Shown: positions 16,531-25,139 of the stretch, piece after piece
Layout of the letters: each line of letters begins with the position of its first letter
Position numbering within the stretch: position 1 is the stretch's first letter
Source: Streptomyces gossypii
GTDB lineage: Bacteria > Actinomycetota > Actinomycetes > Streptomycetales > Streptomycetaceae
Assembly (NCBI RefSeq): GCF_025165795.1
Contig: NZ_JAJAGO010000012.1
Coordinates: forward strand, 124,001 to 188,000
DNA: 64,000 nt
Direction of reading: 5' to 3'
Made by a program: the position numbers and the translations under genes
The notes under the pieces: generated by a model
What the model was told of the DNA's origin: nothing
Databases searched by the model: none
The model's input: the letters and a program-made list of their open reading frames with translations, nothing else

Positions 16531-19500
16531 GTGACTGATTATGGTGCTTACCTCCGTTACCCCCACCTTCATGGCGATCTGATCTGTTTCAGCGCGGAAG
16601 ACGATCTCTGGGTGGCACCACTCGTCCCGCCGGACGTCGCGCCCGAGCGCGCCTGGCGGCTGACCGTCGACCGCACACGCATCGGCCACCCGCGCTTCTC
16701 CCCCGACGGAGGGCAGGTCGCCTTCACCACTTGGCGCAGTCTCGACCCGGAGATCCATCTCGCTCCCGTCTCCGGCGGCCCGGCCCGGCGGCTCACCTAC
16801 TGGGGCTCCCCCGACACCCGCGTCTGCGGCTGGGCGCCCCCGGACAGCTCGGGTCGCAGCGACATCCTCGCCGTCGCCTCACACGGCCAGCCCTTCTCCC
16901 ACTTCACCTGGTCCTACCGGGTGGCCACGGACGGCAGCCCCGGCAGCCAGCTGCCCTGGGGCCCGGTGTCGCATCTGGCCATGACGGAGCGCGACGGGGA
17001 GCGCCGCACGCTGCTGCTCGCCGGCAGCGCGCCGCACGAACCCGCCTCCTGGAAGCGCTACCGGGGCGGGGCGACGGGCAGGCTGTGGCTGCAGGGGGAG
17101 CGGCTGCTGCCGGAGCTGAACGGGCATCTGGACAGCCCCCTCTTCGTGACGGTGGCGACGGCGGCCCCCTCCGGAGAGGGCGGGGAGAGCGGAGAGGGCG
17201 GGGAGCGCATCGCCTTCCTCTCCGACCATGAGGGCATCGGCAACCTCTACTCCTGCCGTCCCGACGGTACCGGCCTGCGCCGCCATACCGACCATGCCGA
17301 CTTCTACGCACGGCACGCCGCGACCGACGGCCGGCGGGTGATCTACCAGTGCGCCGGTGAGCTGTGGCTCGTCGAGGACTTCTCCCCCACGGGGACGCCG
17401 CGCCGCCTGGACGTGCGGCTCGGCGGACCGCGCGCGGGGCGCCGTACGTACCAGGTGCCTGCCGCCGCGCATGTCGACTCACTGGCCGCCGACCACACCG
17501 GGCGGGCGAGCGCCGTGTGCGTGCGCGGCAGCCTCTACTGGCTCACGCACCGCGACGGCCCGGCGCGCACCCTCACGGACACTCCGGGCGTACGGGTGCG
17601 GCTGCCGGTGATACTCGGCGACACGGGGCGCATCGCCTACATCACGGACGCGGAGGGCGAGGACGCCATCGAGATCGCGGACCTGCCGCGCGCCACCCGG
17701 CCCAGCACGCCACAGCGGATCGCCTCGGGGCAGCTGGGGCGGGTGCGTGAACTGGTCGCGGCGCCGGACGGGGCATCGGCCGCGGTCGCCTCGCACGACG
17801 GCAGGCTGCTGGTGGTGGACCTGCGCTCGCCGGAGGACGGCGGACCGCCGGAGGAGATGGCCGAGCCGACGGCCCCGATGGCCGCGCCGACCGCCGACCC
17901 CAGGGTTACCGAGATCATCCGCTCCATCAACGGCCCGGTCCACGACCTGGCCTTCGCCCCCGACTCCCGCTGGCTGGCCTGGGCACACCCCGGCATCGGA
18001 CGCTCACTCAGCCAGATCAAGATCTCCAAGCTGTGCGGCAACCGGGCCATCATCGACGTGACGGACGGCCGCTTCGAGGACGAGCAGCCGGTCTTCACCC
18101 AGGACGGCCGCTATCTCGCCTTCCTCTCCTGGCGGGGCTTCGACCCGGTCTACGACGTGCACACCGGCGACCTCTCCTTCCCGCTGGGCTGCCGCCCCTA
18201 TCTGGTGCCGCTCTCCTCGGCCACCCTCTCCCCCTTCGCCCTCACCCCCGAGGGCCGCCCCGCCGCCGGCGGACTGGACCCGCAGGACACCGCGCCGGAG
18301 GCGGGCACCGTACTGGTCGAGGCGGAGGGGCTGCCGAGCCGGGTCACCCCGTTCCCGGTGGCGGCGTCCAAGTACTCCGCGCTCCGTCCGGTCGCGGGCG
18401 GCGACCTGATCTGGCTGCGCTATCCCATCTCCGGCGCGCTCGGCGAGACCTTCGCCAACCCCGCCGACACCTCGGGCCGTCCGACACTCGAGCATTTCGA
18501 CCTGGTCAAGGCGAAGCGCACCGAACTCACCGGCCATATCGACTGGTTCGCGGTCAGCGGGGACGGCACGCGGCTCGTCGTCAACGACAGCGGCGACCTG
18601 CGGGTGATCCCGGCCGACGACCAGGCGGACTCCGACTCCACCACCTACCTCGACATGCGCCGCATCCTGCACGAGGTCGATCCGGCGGCGGAGTGGCGGC
18701 AGGCGTTCGACGAGGCGGGCCGGATCATCCGTGCGTACTTCTGGGAGCCGGAGATGACCGGCATCGACTGGCAGGCGGTGCTGGACCAGTACCGTCCGCT
18801 GGTCGAAAAGGTCGCCTCACCCGGCGAGTTCGCCGATCTGCTGCGTGAGGTCCTCGGCGAGCTGGGCACCTCGCACGCCTACGTCTCCGCCGCCCGCCGC
18901 AACGAGGGGCCGCCCCACTACCAGCGCCCGATCGGTCTGCTCGGCGCCAACTTCTCCCGCACCCAGGCCGGGGAATGGCAGGTCGCGCGCATCCTGCCGG
19001 GCAACTCCTCGGATTCCAGGGCGCGTTCGCCACTGGCGGGCTCCGGAATCCGCGAGGGCGCCACGCTCACCCATGTCGACGGCCGCCCCGTCGACCCGGT
19101 CACCGGACCTTTCCCGCTGCTGGCCGCCGCGGGAGCCACCACGGTCGAACTGACCTTCTCCCGCCCCGACCCGGAGCGCCCGCCGCGCCGCGTCGCCGTC
19201 GTACCGCTGGTCGACGAGCGCCCGCTGCGCTATCAGGACTGGGTCACCAAGCGCCGGGAGGTCGTACGCGAACTCAGCGGCGGCAAGTGCGGCTATCTGC
19301 ACATCCCCGACATGGGCGGCTCCGGCTGGGCACAGTTCAACCGGGACCTGCGGATGGAGGTCTCCCGGCCCGCCCTCATCGTGGACGTACGGGGCAACGC
19401 GGGCGGTCACATCAGCGAACTGGTGGTCGAGAAGCTGACCCGGGTGATTCTCGGTTGGGACCTCACCCGGGACGCGCAGCCCGTCAGCTACGCGAGCAAC

Positions 19501-19908
19501 GCGCCGCGTGGCCCGGTCGTCGCCCTGGCCGACGAGGCGACCGCCTCCGACGGGGACATGATCACCGCCGCGTTCCGGCTGCTGGGGCTGGGCCCGGTGG
19601 TCGGCGGGCGCACCTGGGGCGGGGTGGTGGGCATGACGGGGCGGCACCGGCTCGGGGACGGCACGGTGATCACCGTGCCGATGAACGCCGCCTGGTTCGA
19701 GACCTACGGCTGGTCCGTGGAGAACTACGGAGTGGAGCCCGACATCGAGGTGCTGCGCAGCCCGACGGACTGGGCCGAGGGGCGGCACCGCATCCTGCAG
19801 GCGGCCGTACGTACCGCCCTGGACCGGCTGGAGCAGCACCCGGCTTCGGCCCCGCCCGACTACAGCGAGGTGCCGGACCGTCGCCGTCCACCGCTCCCGC
19901 CCCGCTAG
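16531..19908 (+). CDS. Tricorn protease homologue (S41 peptidase)
   Basis: Large cytosolic self-compartmentalising peptidase that trims peptides after the proteasome. About 1125 aa, close to archaeal tricorn. The N-terminal half is beta-propeller (LRYPHLHGDLICFSAEDDLW, repeated FSPDG and DSRWLAW blades), then a PDZ-like part, and a C-terminal S41 core with ATASDGDMITAA holding the catalytic Ser (about residue 1006) and the Asp/Gly of the S41 motif. GTG at 16531 starts just before the first blade. An ATG at 16477 would add 18 residues with no family likeness. Neither start has a strong ribosome-binding site. Confidence 0.92.
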   Translation: MTDYGAYLRYPHLHGDLICFSAEDDLWVAPLVPPDVAPERAWRLTVDRTRIGHPRFSPDGGQVAFTTWRSLDPEIHLAPVSGGPARRLTYWGSPDTRVCGWAPPDSSGRSDILAVASHGQPFSHFTWSYRVATDGSPGSQLPWGPVSHLAMTERDGERRTLLLAGSAPHEPASWKRYRGGATGRLWLQGERLLPELNGHLDSPLFVTVATAAPSGEGGESGEGGERIAFLSDHEGIGNLYSCRPDGTGLRRHTDHADFYARHAATDGRRVIYQCAGELWLVEDFSPTGTPRRLDVRLGGPRAGRRTYQVPAAAHVDSLAADHTGRASAVCVRGSLYWLTHRDGPARTLTDTPGVRVRLPVILGDTGRIAYITDAEGEDAIEIADLPRATRPSTPQRIASGQLGRVRELVAAPDGASAAVASHDGRLLVVDLRSPEDGGPPEEMAEPTAPMAAPTADPRVTEIIRSINGPVHDLAFAPDSRWLAWAHPGIGRSLSQIKISKLCGNRAIIDVTDGRFEDEQPVFTQDGRYLAFLSWRGFDPVYDVHTGDLSFPLGCRPYLVPLSSATLSPFALTPEGRPAAGGLDPQDTAPEAGTVLVEAEGLPSRVTPFPVAASKYSALRPVAGGDLIWLRYPISGALGETFANPADTSGRPTLEHFDLVKAKRTELTGHIDWFAVSGDGTRLVVNDSGDLRVIPADDQADSDSTTYLDMRRILHEVDPAAEWRQAFDEAGRIIRAYFWEPEMTGIDWQAVLDQYRPLVEKVASPGEFADLLREVLGELGTSHAYVSAARRNEGPPHYQRPIGLLGANFSRTQAGEWQVARILPGNSSDSRARSPLAGSGIREGATLTHVDGRPVDPVTGPFPLLAAAGATTVELTFSRPDPERPPRRVAVVPLVDERPLRYQDWVTKRREVVRELSGGKCGYLHIPDMGGSGWAQFNRDLRMEVSRPALIVDVRGNAGGHISELVVEKLTRVILGWDLTRDAQPVSYASNAPRGPVVALADEATASDGDMITAAFRLLGLGPVVGGRTWGGVVGMTGRHRLGDGTVITVPMNAAWFETYGWSVENYGVEPDIEVLRSPTDWAEGRHRILQAAVRTALDRLEQHPASAPPDYSEVPDRRRPPLPPR

Positions 19909-19996
19909 AGTCACCTGAATTGCCCATAATGCGAAGAAAGATGTCACATGTCACTCTGGTGGAGTCCCCGTACGTTTCACGTGCTTTGGAGCAATC

Positions 19997-20278
19997 ATGG
20001 GTATATCTGACCAGTTCCCCGAGCAGTCCGAGGAAGCCCAGGACGACCTGCGGCAGCGGCAGGGCGGCATGGAGGAAGAACAGCAGGAACAAGAGCGCGG
20101 AATGGAAAGCGAAGGCGGCACGCGGCGCGGCGGCGAGCAGCAGGAGCAGCGCGGCGGTGTGGAGGAAGAGCGCGATCGCTCCCAGCAGGGCTACGGCGAA
20201 GAGGCGGAGCAGCCGGAACGGGGCATGAGGGACGAGGGCGAGGGCGAGGCCGAAGGCCCGCGCGGCATGGCCGTCTGA
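19997..20278 (+). CDS. Small Glu/Gln/Arg-rich low-complexity protein
   Basis: A 93-aa, extremely hydrophilic protein in which Glu, Gln, Arg and Gly make up most residues. It is arranged as loose repeats of GMEEE, EEQQEQ and GMRDEGE. It has no Cys, Trp or hydrophobic core, so it is predicted to be disordered or coiled coil. GGAG precedes the ATG at 19997, supporting real translation. I do not recognise a family. A convergent hairpin closes the gene. A longer open frame on the opposite strand shows no family features. Confidence 0.6.
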   Translation: MGISDQFPEQSEEAQDDLRQRQGGMEEEQQEQERGMESEGGTRRGGEQQEQRGGVEEERDRSQQGYGEEAEQPERGMRDEGEGEAEGPRGMAV

Positions 20279-20330
20279 GGGTCCGGTCCCGGCGGTCTCG
20301 CGCGAGAGGGACGCGCAGCGCGCGTGTGTG

Positions 20331-20365
20331 AGGGGTGCACCCGGCCACGGGGCGGGTGCACCCCT
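20331..20365. terminator. 13-bp hairpin between convergent genes
   Basis: A perfect 13-bp stem (20331-20343 with 20353-20365) and 9-nt loop separates the small acidic gene from the convergent SDR gene. Confidence 0.7.
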
Positions 20366-20423
20366 GGGGTCTGTCGTGTGGATCACGCCGGGTTCAGCAC
20401 GGTCCGGACAACAGACCCAGGTC

Positions 20424-21308
20424 CTACCGCCCCGCGCGGGCCTTCTCGTCCGCCTCGCCGCCCGCGCCGACGAGTCCGGTCCGACCGTCGGAATCCGCCA
20501 GCCTGGGCTCGAACCGAGCCATCTCGCGCTGCCCCACCCGGCCGATGACCGGTGGCAGATACCCGCGTATGCCCTGCATACCGCGCAGCCACCACTGCGC
20601 GTACACATGGTGCGAGCGCCGCTCTATGCCCGCGACGACGCGGTCCACGGCGGGGCCCAGCGGATAGGTCTTGTTCGAGGGCCAGGGGAGCTTGCCGCGC
20701 AGATCGCGCATCACGGCATCCTCGTCCGCGCCGCGCACCATGTCGGTGTCGGTCCAGCTCAGATAGCCGACACCCACCCGTACGCCCTTGTGCCCTACCT
20801 CCGCGCGCAGACAGTGCGCGAACGCCTCGACACCCGATTTGGAGGCGCAGTAGGCGCTCATCATCGGCGCCGGCGTGATCGCCGCCAGCGAGGCGATCTG
20901 CAGGAAGTAGCCGCGCGAGGCGACCAGCAGCGGCAGGAAGGCACGGGCCGTGACCGAGCCGCCGATCAGATTGACCTCGATGACCCGCCGCCAGGACTCG
21001 GGGTCGGAGTCGGCGAACGGACCGCCGGAGGCGACGCCCGCGTTGGCGACCAGCACGTCCACCTTGCCGAAGTGCTCCCCCACCTCCGCCGCGACCCGGA
21101 CCATCTCACGGTGGTCGGTGACATCGGCGTGCCAGGCGCGCGCCTCGGTGCCCAGGGAGGCGCTGACCCGCTGGAGCGCTTCCGGCTCCAGCCCGACCAG
21201 CGCGAGCCGCGCGCCACGGGCCGCCAGCTTGCGTGCCAGCAGTTCGCCGATGCCGCGCGCGGCACCGGTGACCACGGCGACCTGCCCGTCCAGATCCCTG
21301 CGGCTCAT
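20424..21308 (-). CDS. SDR family oxidoreductase of the monooxygenase operon
   Basis: Short-chain dehydrogenase with TGAARGIGE near residue 15, NAGVASGG near 89, an IASLAA-type catalytic Ser and YCASKSG with the catalytic Tyr/Lys. The C-terminal ~60 residues (MQGIRGYLPPVIG) are an extension seen in SDRs linked to lipid or steroid metabolism. Its start overlaps the stop of the upstream hydrolase by 4 bp, so it is the third coupled gene of the operon. Probably acts on an alcohol or ketone related to the monooxygenase substrate (inference). Confidence 0.88.
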   Translation of the reverse strand: MSRRDLDGQVAVVTGAARGIGELLARKLAARGARLALVGLEPEALQRVSASLGTEARAWHADVTDHREMVRVAAEVGEHFGKVDVLVANAGVASGGPFADSDPESWRRVIEVNLIGGSVTARAFLPLLVASRGYFLQIASLAAITPAPMMSAYCASKSGVEAFAHCLRAEVGHKGVRVGVGYLSWTDTDMVRGADEDAVMRDLRGKLPWPSNKTYPLGPAVDRVVAGIERRSHHVYAQWWLRGMQGIRGYLPPVIGRVGQREMARFEPRLADSDGRTGLVGAGGEADEKARAGR

Positions 21309-22333
21309 GCGCTCTCCTCCTTCGCGGACGCCTTCGCGACGCGCTTCGTGGCCGACTTTGCGGCTGGCTTTGCGACTGGCTTTTCGACTGGCTTTGCGGC
21401 GGGCTCCGTCTTCCCGGCCTGGCCGGTGAGGTGGTCCCGTACGAGGCCGGTGAGCACGCCGGTGATCGCCTCGGGTGCCTCGACGGGCGTCATGTGCCCG
21501 AGCCCGGTCAGTCCTGTCAGACCAGTGCAGTTCGGCAGCGCGGCGGCCATCCGGCGCGCGTGGGCGTACGGGGTGAGCCGGTCGGCGGTGCCCGCGACGA
21601 CGGCGGTCGGCTGCGTCAACCGGGACAGCCCGTGCCGCAGATCCAGGGTGGCGAGCACATGCCCCCAGGCCGCCCGCACGCGGCGCGGACAGGCGTGCAC
21701 GATGCGCGCGCAGACGTCCACCCGCTCAGGAGCCGAACCCGGGCTCATCGTCGCGTACTTCAGAATGCTCCGGGCCACCGGTGTGACCGGCCCCATCGGA
21801 AGGCTGCTGCCGAGCACCGTGCGGTGCAGCCGCTCGCGCAGCCGCCCCGGCCGAAGCGGCAGCACCCGTGACTCGGCAAGAAGATGGGCGCTGCCGGTGC
21901 TGCACAGCATCAACGCGGCAGCCCGCGCGCGCAGTTGCTGGTGCTCGGCGGCGGCCATCAGGGTCATCGCACCCATGGAGTGCCCGCCGAGCACTGCCCG
22001 TTCGCCCGGCGCGAGGGTGGCCTCCAGCACGGCGCACAGGTCGTCGGCGAGCACACGGGTGCCGTATCCGGCGGGGTCGGCCGCCGGGCTGGCGCCATGA
22101 CCGCGCAGGTCGTAGGCGATGACCCGGTGGCCGTCGGCGACGAGCGCCCGGATGACCGGGGCCCAGAAGGCGATCGAGCAGGTCCAGCCGTGCACCAGGA
22201 CGACGGCGGGCGCACCCGGCGCGCCGTACTCCGCCACGTGCAGCGCCGCGCCGTCGGCGGAGTGGACGGTACGGGTGCCGCGCGGCGGTGGCGGGGTGAA
22301 GTCCACGGCTGCGAAGGCGGCATGGTCGGTCAT
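21305..22333 (-). CDS. Alpha/beta hydrolase with Lys/Ala-rich tail
   Basis: Alpha/beta-fold esterase/lipase. The nucleophile elbow GGHSMGAM is near residue 106, the oxyanion-type VVLVHGWTCS near 45, and the late His in GLGHMTPVEAPEAI. After the fold, about 35 residues form a repetitive Lys/Ala/Pro tail (KPVEKPVAKPAAKSATKR type) resembling histone H1-like tails. The chosen ATG overlaps the stop of the monooxygenase by 4 bp. Middle gene of a three-gene coupled set; in the mycobacterial mymA cluster the equivalent is LipR. Confidence 0.87.
   Translation of the reverse strand: MTDHAAFAAVDFTPPPPRGTRTVHSADGAALHVAEYGAPGAPAVVLVHGWTCSIAFWAPVIRALVADGHRVIAYDLRGHGASPAADPAGYGTRVLADDLCAVLEATLAPGERAVLGGHSMGAMTLMAAAEHQQLRARAAALMLCSTGSAHLLAESRVLPLRPGRLRERLHRTVLGSSLPMGPVTPVARSILKYATMSPGSAPERVDVCARIVHACPRRVRAAWGHVLATLDLRHGLSRLTQPTAVVAGTADRLTPYAHARRMAAALPNCTGLTGLTGLGHMTPVEAPEAITGVLTGLVRDHLTGQAGKTEPAAKPVEKPVAKPAAKSATKRVAKASAKEESA
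21330..21405 (-). repeat. 12-bp repeats encoding the Lys/Ala tail
   Basis: Within the hydrolase 3' end, units like GGCTTTGCGACT recur (plus-strand reading), each coding a variant of AKPV. The repetition is at the DNA level, so copy number could vary by slippage. Confidence 0.55.
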
Positions 22334-23910
22334 CGCCCCTCCTCCCCCGCGGCGACAGGCTCGGCCCGCCGCGTCCTGCCGCTCGCCGTCCCGGTCCCGG
22401 GCGGTGGCGCAGGCGCAGGCGCGCGCAGCACCTCGTACTCGGACAGGTCGATCTGCCGCGTGACCCTGCGGAACTCGGTGGTCGTACCGGGCCACACCGT
22501 GGTGTTGCGTCCGTTGGCGTCCAGATACCAGCTGTCGCAGCCGCCGGTGCTCCAGACCGTGCGCTTCATCCGGTCCTGGATGTGCGCGTTCCACGCCTCC
22601 ACGGAAGCGGAGCGGGCGTCGAAGGCGACCTTGCCGCCGAGGGTGTCCAGTTGGCGGAGGTAGTCGACCATGTAGTTGAGCTGGGCCTCGATCATGAGGA
22701 TCATCGAGCTGTTGCCCAGGCCGGTGTTGGGCCCGATGACGGTCAGGAAGTTGGGGAAGCCCGCCGCCGTGCAGCCGCGCAGGCCCTTCATGCCGGAGTA
22801 CCACTCCTCGGCCAGGGTGGTGCCGTTGGCGCCCTTCACCCGCTCCGCGATCGGCATGTCGGTGACGTGGAACCCGGTGCCGAAGATGATCGCGTCAGCT
22901 TCGGTCTCGGTGCCGTCGCTCGCGATCAGCGTACTGCCGCGTACCTCCTTCAGGCCGGAGGCGACCAGGTCGACGTCGGGCCGTGCGAGCGCCGGGTAGT
23001 AGCTGTTGGACAGCAGGATGCGCTTGCAGCCGATCCGGTAGTCGGGGGTCAGCTTGTCGCGCATCGCCGGGTCCTTGACGGCCCGCTTCATGTGCGCGGA
23101 GGCCAGCTTCTCGACAAGACCCAGGCGGTTCGGGTGCTTGGTGAAGGCGCTGACCTGCAACTCGCGCAGGCCCCAGAGCAGTTGGCGGCGCAGCGTGCCG
23201 GTACCCGGCACCCTGTCGTGCAGCCAGCGTTCGGGCCCGGTCACCGGGCGGTCGACACGCGGCATCACCCAGGGCGCGGTGCGCTGGAAGACGGTGAGCC
23301 GCTCCACCTCGGGCGCGATGGCCGGGACGATCTGGATGGCGGAGGCGCCCGTACCGACCATCGCGACGCGTTTGCCGCGCAGGTCGTAGTCGTGGTCCCA
23401 CTGCGCGGAGTGGAAGATCTTTCCCTCGAAGGTCTCCAGGCCGGGGAAATCCGGGATCTTCGGGTCCGAGAGCGGGCCGGTGGCGCTGACCACGAAGTCG
23501 GCGGTGAGCGTCGACCCGCCGTCCGCCCCTGTCTCGATGGTCCAGTGCAGTTCCTCGGTGTCCCAGGTCATCCGGATGACCTCGGAGTTGAGGCGCAGAT
23601 GCGGGCGCAGCCCGAAGGTGTCGGTGACCCGCTCCAGATAGGCCCGGATGTGGCTCTGTCCGGAGAAGGTGCGTGGCCACCCGGGATTGGGGGCGAAGGA
23701 GAAGGAGTAGAGGTGTGAGGGTACGTCGCACGCACACCCCGGATAGCTGTTGTCCCGCCAGGTCCCGCCGACCGAATCCCGGCGCTCCAGGACGACGAAG
23801 TCCGTGATACCCGCGCGGCGCAGCCGTACGGCCGCCCCCAGGCCGCCGAATCCGGATCCGATCACCGCCACCCGTACGTGCTGTTGCTCGCGCTCGCGCT
23901 CGGCTGCCAT
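22330..23910 (-). CDS. Flavin-containing (Baeyer-Villiger type) monooxygenase
   Basis: FAD/NADPH-dependent oxygenase that inserts oxygen into ketones or oxidises heteroatoms. An N-terminal FAD-binding GSGFGGLGAA (residues ~17-26), the BVMO-like fingerprint FEGKIFHSAQWDHD (FxGxxxHxxxWD), a second NADPH Rossmann MVGTGASAIQ, and a late IFGTGFHVTD are all present. At 526 aa it is close to MymA/EthA-like proteins. First gene of an operon with the hydrolase and SDR genes and divergent from a MerR regulator. Confidence 0.92.
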   Translation of the reverse strand: MAAEREREQQHVRVAVIGSGFGGLGAAVRLRRAGITDFVVLERRDSVGGTWRDNSYPGCACDVPSHLYSFSFAPNPGWPRTFSGQSHIRAYLERVTDTFGLRPHLRLNSEVIRMTWDTEELHWTIETGADGGSTLTADFVVSATGPLSDPKIPDFPGLETFEGKIFHSAQWDHDYDLRGKRVAMVGTGASAIQIVPAIAPEVERLTVFQRTAPWVMPRVDRPVTGPERWLHDRVPGTGTLRRQLLWGLRELQVSAFTKHPNRLGLVEKLASAHMKRAVKDPAMRDKLTPDYRIGCKRILLSNSYYPALARPDVDLVASGLKEVRGSTLIASDGTETEADAIIFGTGFHVTDMPIAERVKGANGTTLAEEWYSGMKGLRGCTAAGFPNFLTVIGPNTGLGNSSMILMIEAQLNYMVDYLRQLDTLGGKVAFDARSASVEAWNAHIQDRMKRTVWSTGGCDSWYLDANGRNTTVWPGTTTEFRRVTRQIDLSEYEVLRAPAPAPPPGTGTASGRTRRAEPVAAGEEGR

Positions 23911-24001
23911 GCCGTCGCCTCCCGAGAGTTCCGAGGGTTGTCTTACGGCCCACTGACCGCGCCAGCAATCACTGGCATGGTTGGGAGACTAAAGCAGTCG
24001 G

Positions 24002-24046
24002 CTACCGATGGGTAGAGTCACGGCAGAGGAAGTTACCGCTGGTTAC
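24002..24046. promoter_or_regulatory. Candidate operator: two TACC/GGTA dyads
   Basis: Two dyads lie in the 197-bp space between the monooxygenase and MerR genes: CTACC-N4-GGTAG (24002-24015, perfect) and GTTACC-GCT-GGTTAC (24032-24046, nearly perfect). They are the only paired symmetric elements noticed there, so they are candidates for binding by the divergent regulator. Confidence 0.4.
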
Positions 24047-24107
24047 ACGATCTTTCCGTGCCTCCACATCCGGCTCACGGCACGCGCGGCCGTCATAGGC
24101 TGGCGGC

Positions 24108-25013
24108 GTGGGGATTCCAGACGAGCGACACGAGGTACCGCAGGACGCGGACGCGTCCGCGCCTGCACGGCAGGCCGCCGAAGCGAGCCCGGAGCGGGCC
24201 GCCGAAGAGGGCGGACCGCCGGAGCCTGAGACCACCCCGAGCACACCCCCCGGCGCCGCTCCGCAGACCGCACCCCACACCACCCCTCGCGAGTTCCGTG
24301 CCACCGAGCTCGCCGAGGAAGCCGGGATCACTCCGCGCACCCTCCGCTTCTACCGGGAACGCAAGCTGCTGCCGCCGCCCCGGCGCGCGGGCCGTATCGC
24401 CTGGTATGACGAACACCACCTCGCCCGGCTGCGCACCATCGCCGCACTCCTGGCCCGTGGCCACACCCTCGGCGGCATCGCCGATCTCCTCAGCGCCTTC
24501 GAGCAGGGCCGGGTCGGGCACAGCGCGGCCGAACTGCTCGGCCTGGAGACCATGTTCGCGACACCCTTCTCCGAGGAGATCCCGGTCCGGCTCTCCCCGG
24601 AGGACCTGGCGGGCTACTTCGCGGACGACATCACCACGGAGAATCTCGCCGACTCCCTGGACATCGGCTATGTCGCGGTCGACGGCGACGAGATCGTCCA
24701 TGTCAGCCGCCGCCTGCTGGACGCCTCGGCCGCACTCGTCCAGGAGGGCATCCCGCTCTCCGCCGTACTGGCCGCCGGACGCCAACTGCGCGTGCACACG
24801 GACGCGATCGCCGCGGTCTTCAGCGACGTCGTCCGCACCCATCTGCTCAGCGGCGAACTCTCAGGCACGGACGCGGAGCGCATCAGCCACACCCTTGAAC
24901 GGGTGAACCCGCTGGCAAAGGAGGTCGTCCAGGCCGAGCTGGGCCTCGCCATGGACCGCCGCGTCCGTGCCGAACTCGACGCCTGGCTGGAGGACTCCCC
25001 GGCCGAGGAGTAG
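24108..25013 (+). CDS. MerR family transcriptional regulator
   Basis: A 301-aa DNA-binding regulator. After a disordered, Pro/Glu-rich stretch of ~63 residues comes the winged helix-turn-helix FRATELAEEAGITPRTLRFY, then GRIAWYDEHHLARL, both characteristic of MerR. The C-terminal effector domain (about 130-300) lacks metal-binding Cys and is not recognised, suggesting an organic ligand. GTG at 24108 is the start; the long N-terminal extension is unusual for the family. Divergent from the monooxygenase operon, which it probably controls (inference). Confidence 0.87.
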   Translation: MGIPDERHEVPQDADASAPARQAAEASPERAAEEGGPPEPETTPSTPPGAAPQTAPHTTPREFRATELAEEAGITPRTLRFYRERKLLPPPRRAGRIAWYDEHHLARLRTIAALLARGHTLGGIADLLSAFEQGRVGHSAAELLGLETMFATPFSEEIPVRLSPEDLAGYFADDITTENLADSLDIGYVAVDGDEIVHVSRRLLDASAALVQEGIPLSAVLAAGRQLRVHTDAIAAVFSDVVRTHLLSGELSGTDAERISHTLERVNPLAKEVVQAELGLAMDRRVRAELDAWLEDSPAEE

Positions 25014-25139
25014 CCCGGCCGTCTGCATCGCCAGCGGCAACAGGACACCCCTCCTGCCCGCACGTGTCCGATGTGCGGGCAGAATGTGAAGGAACACGAC
25101 CGATTGTGGTCACAGGGTGTACGCAAGGGGGCGGCGAGG

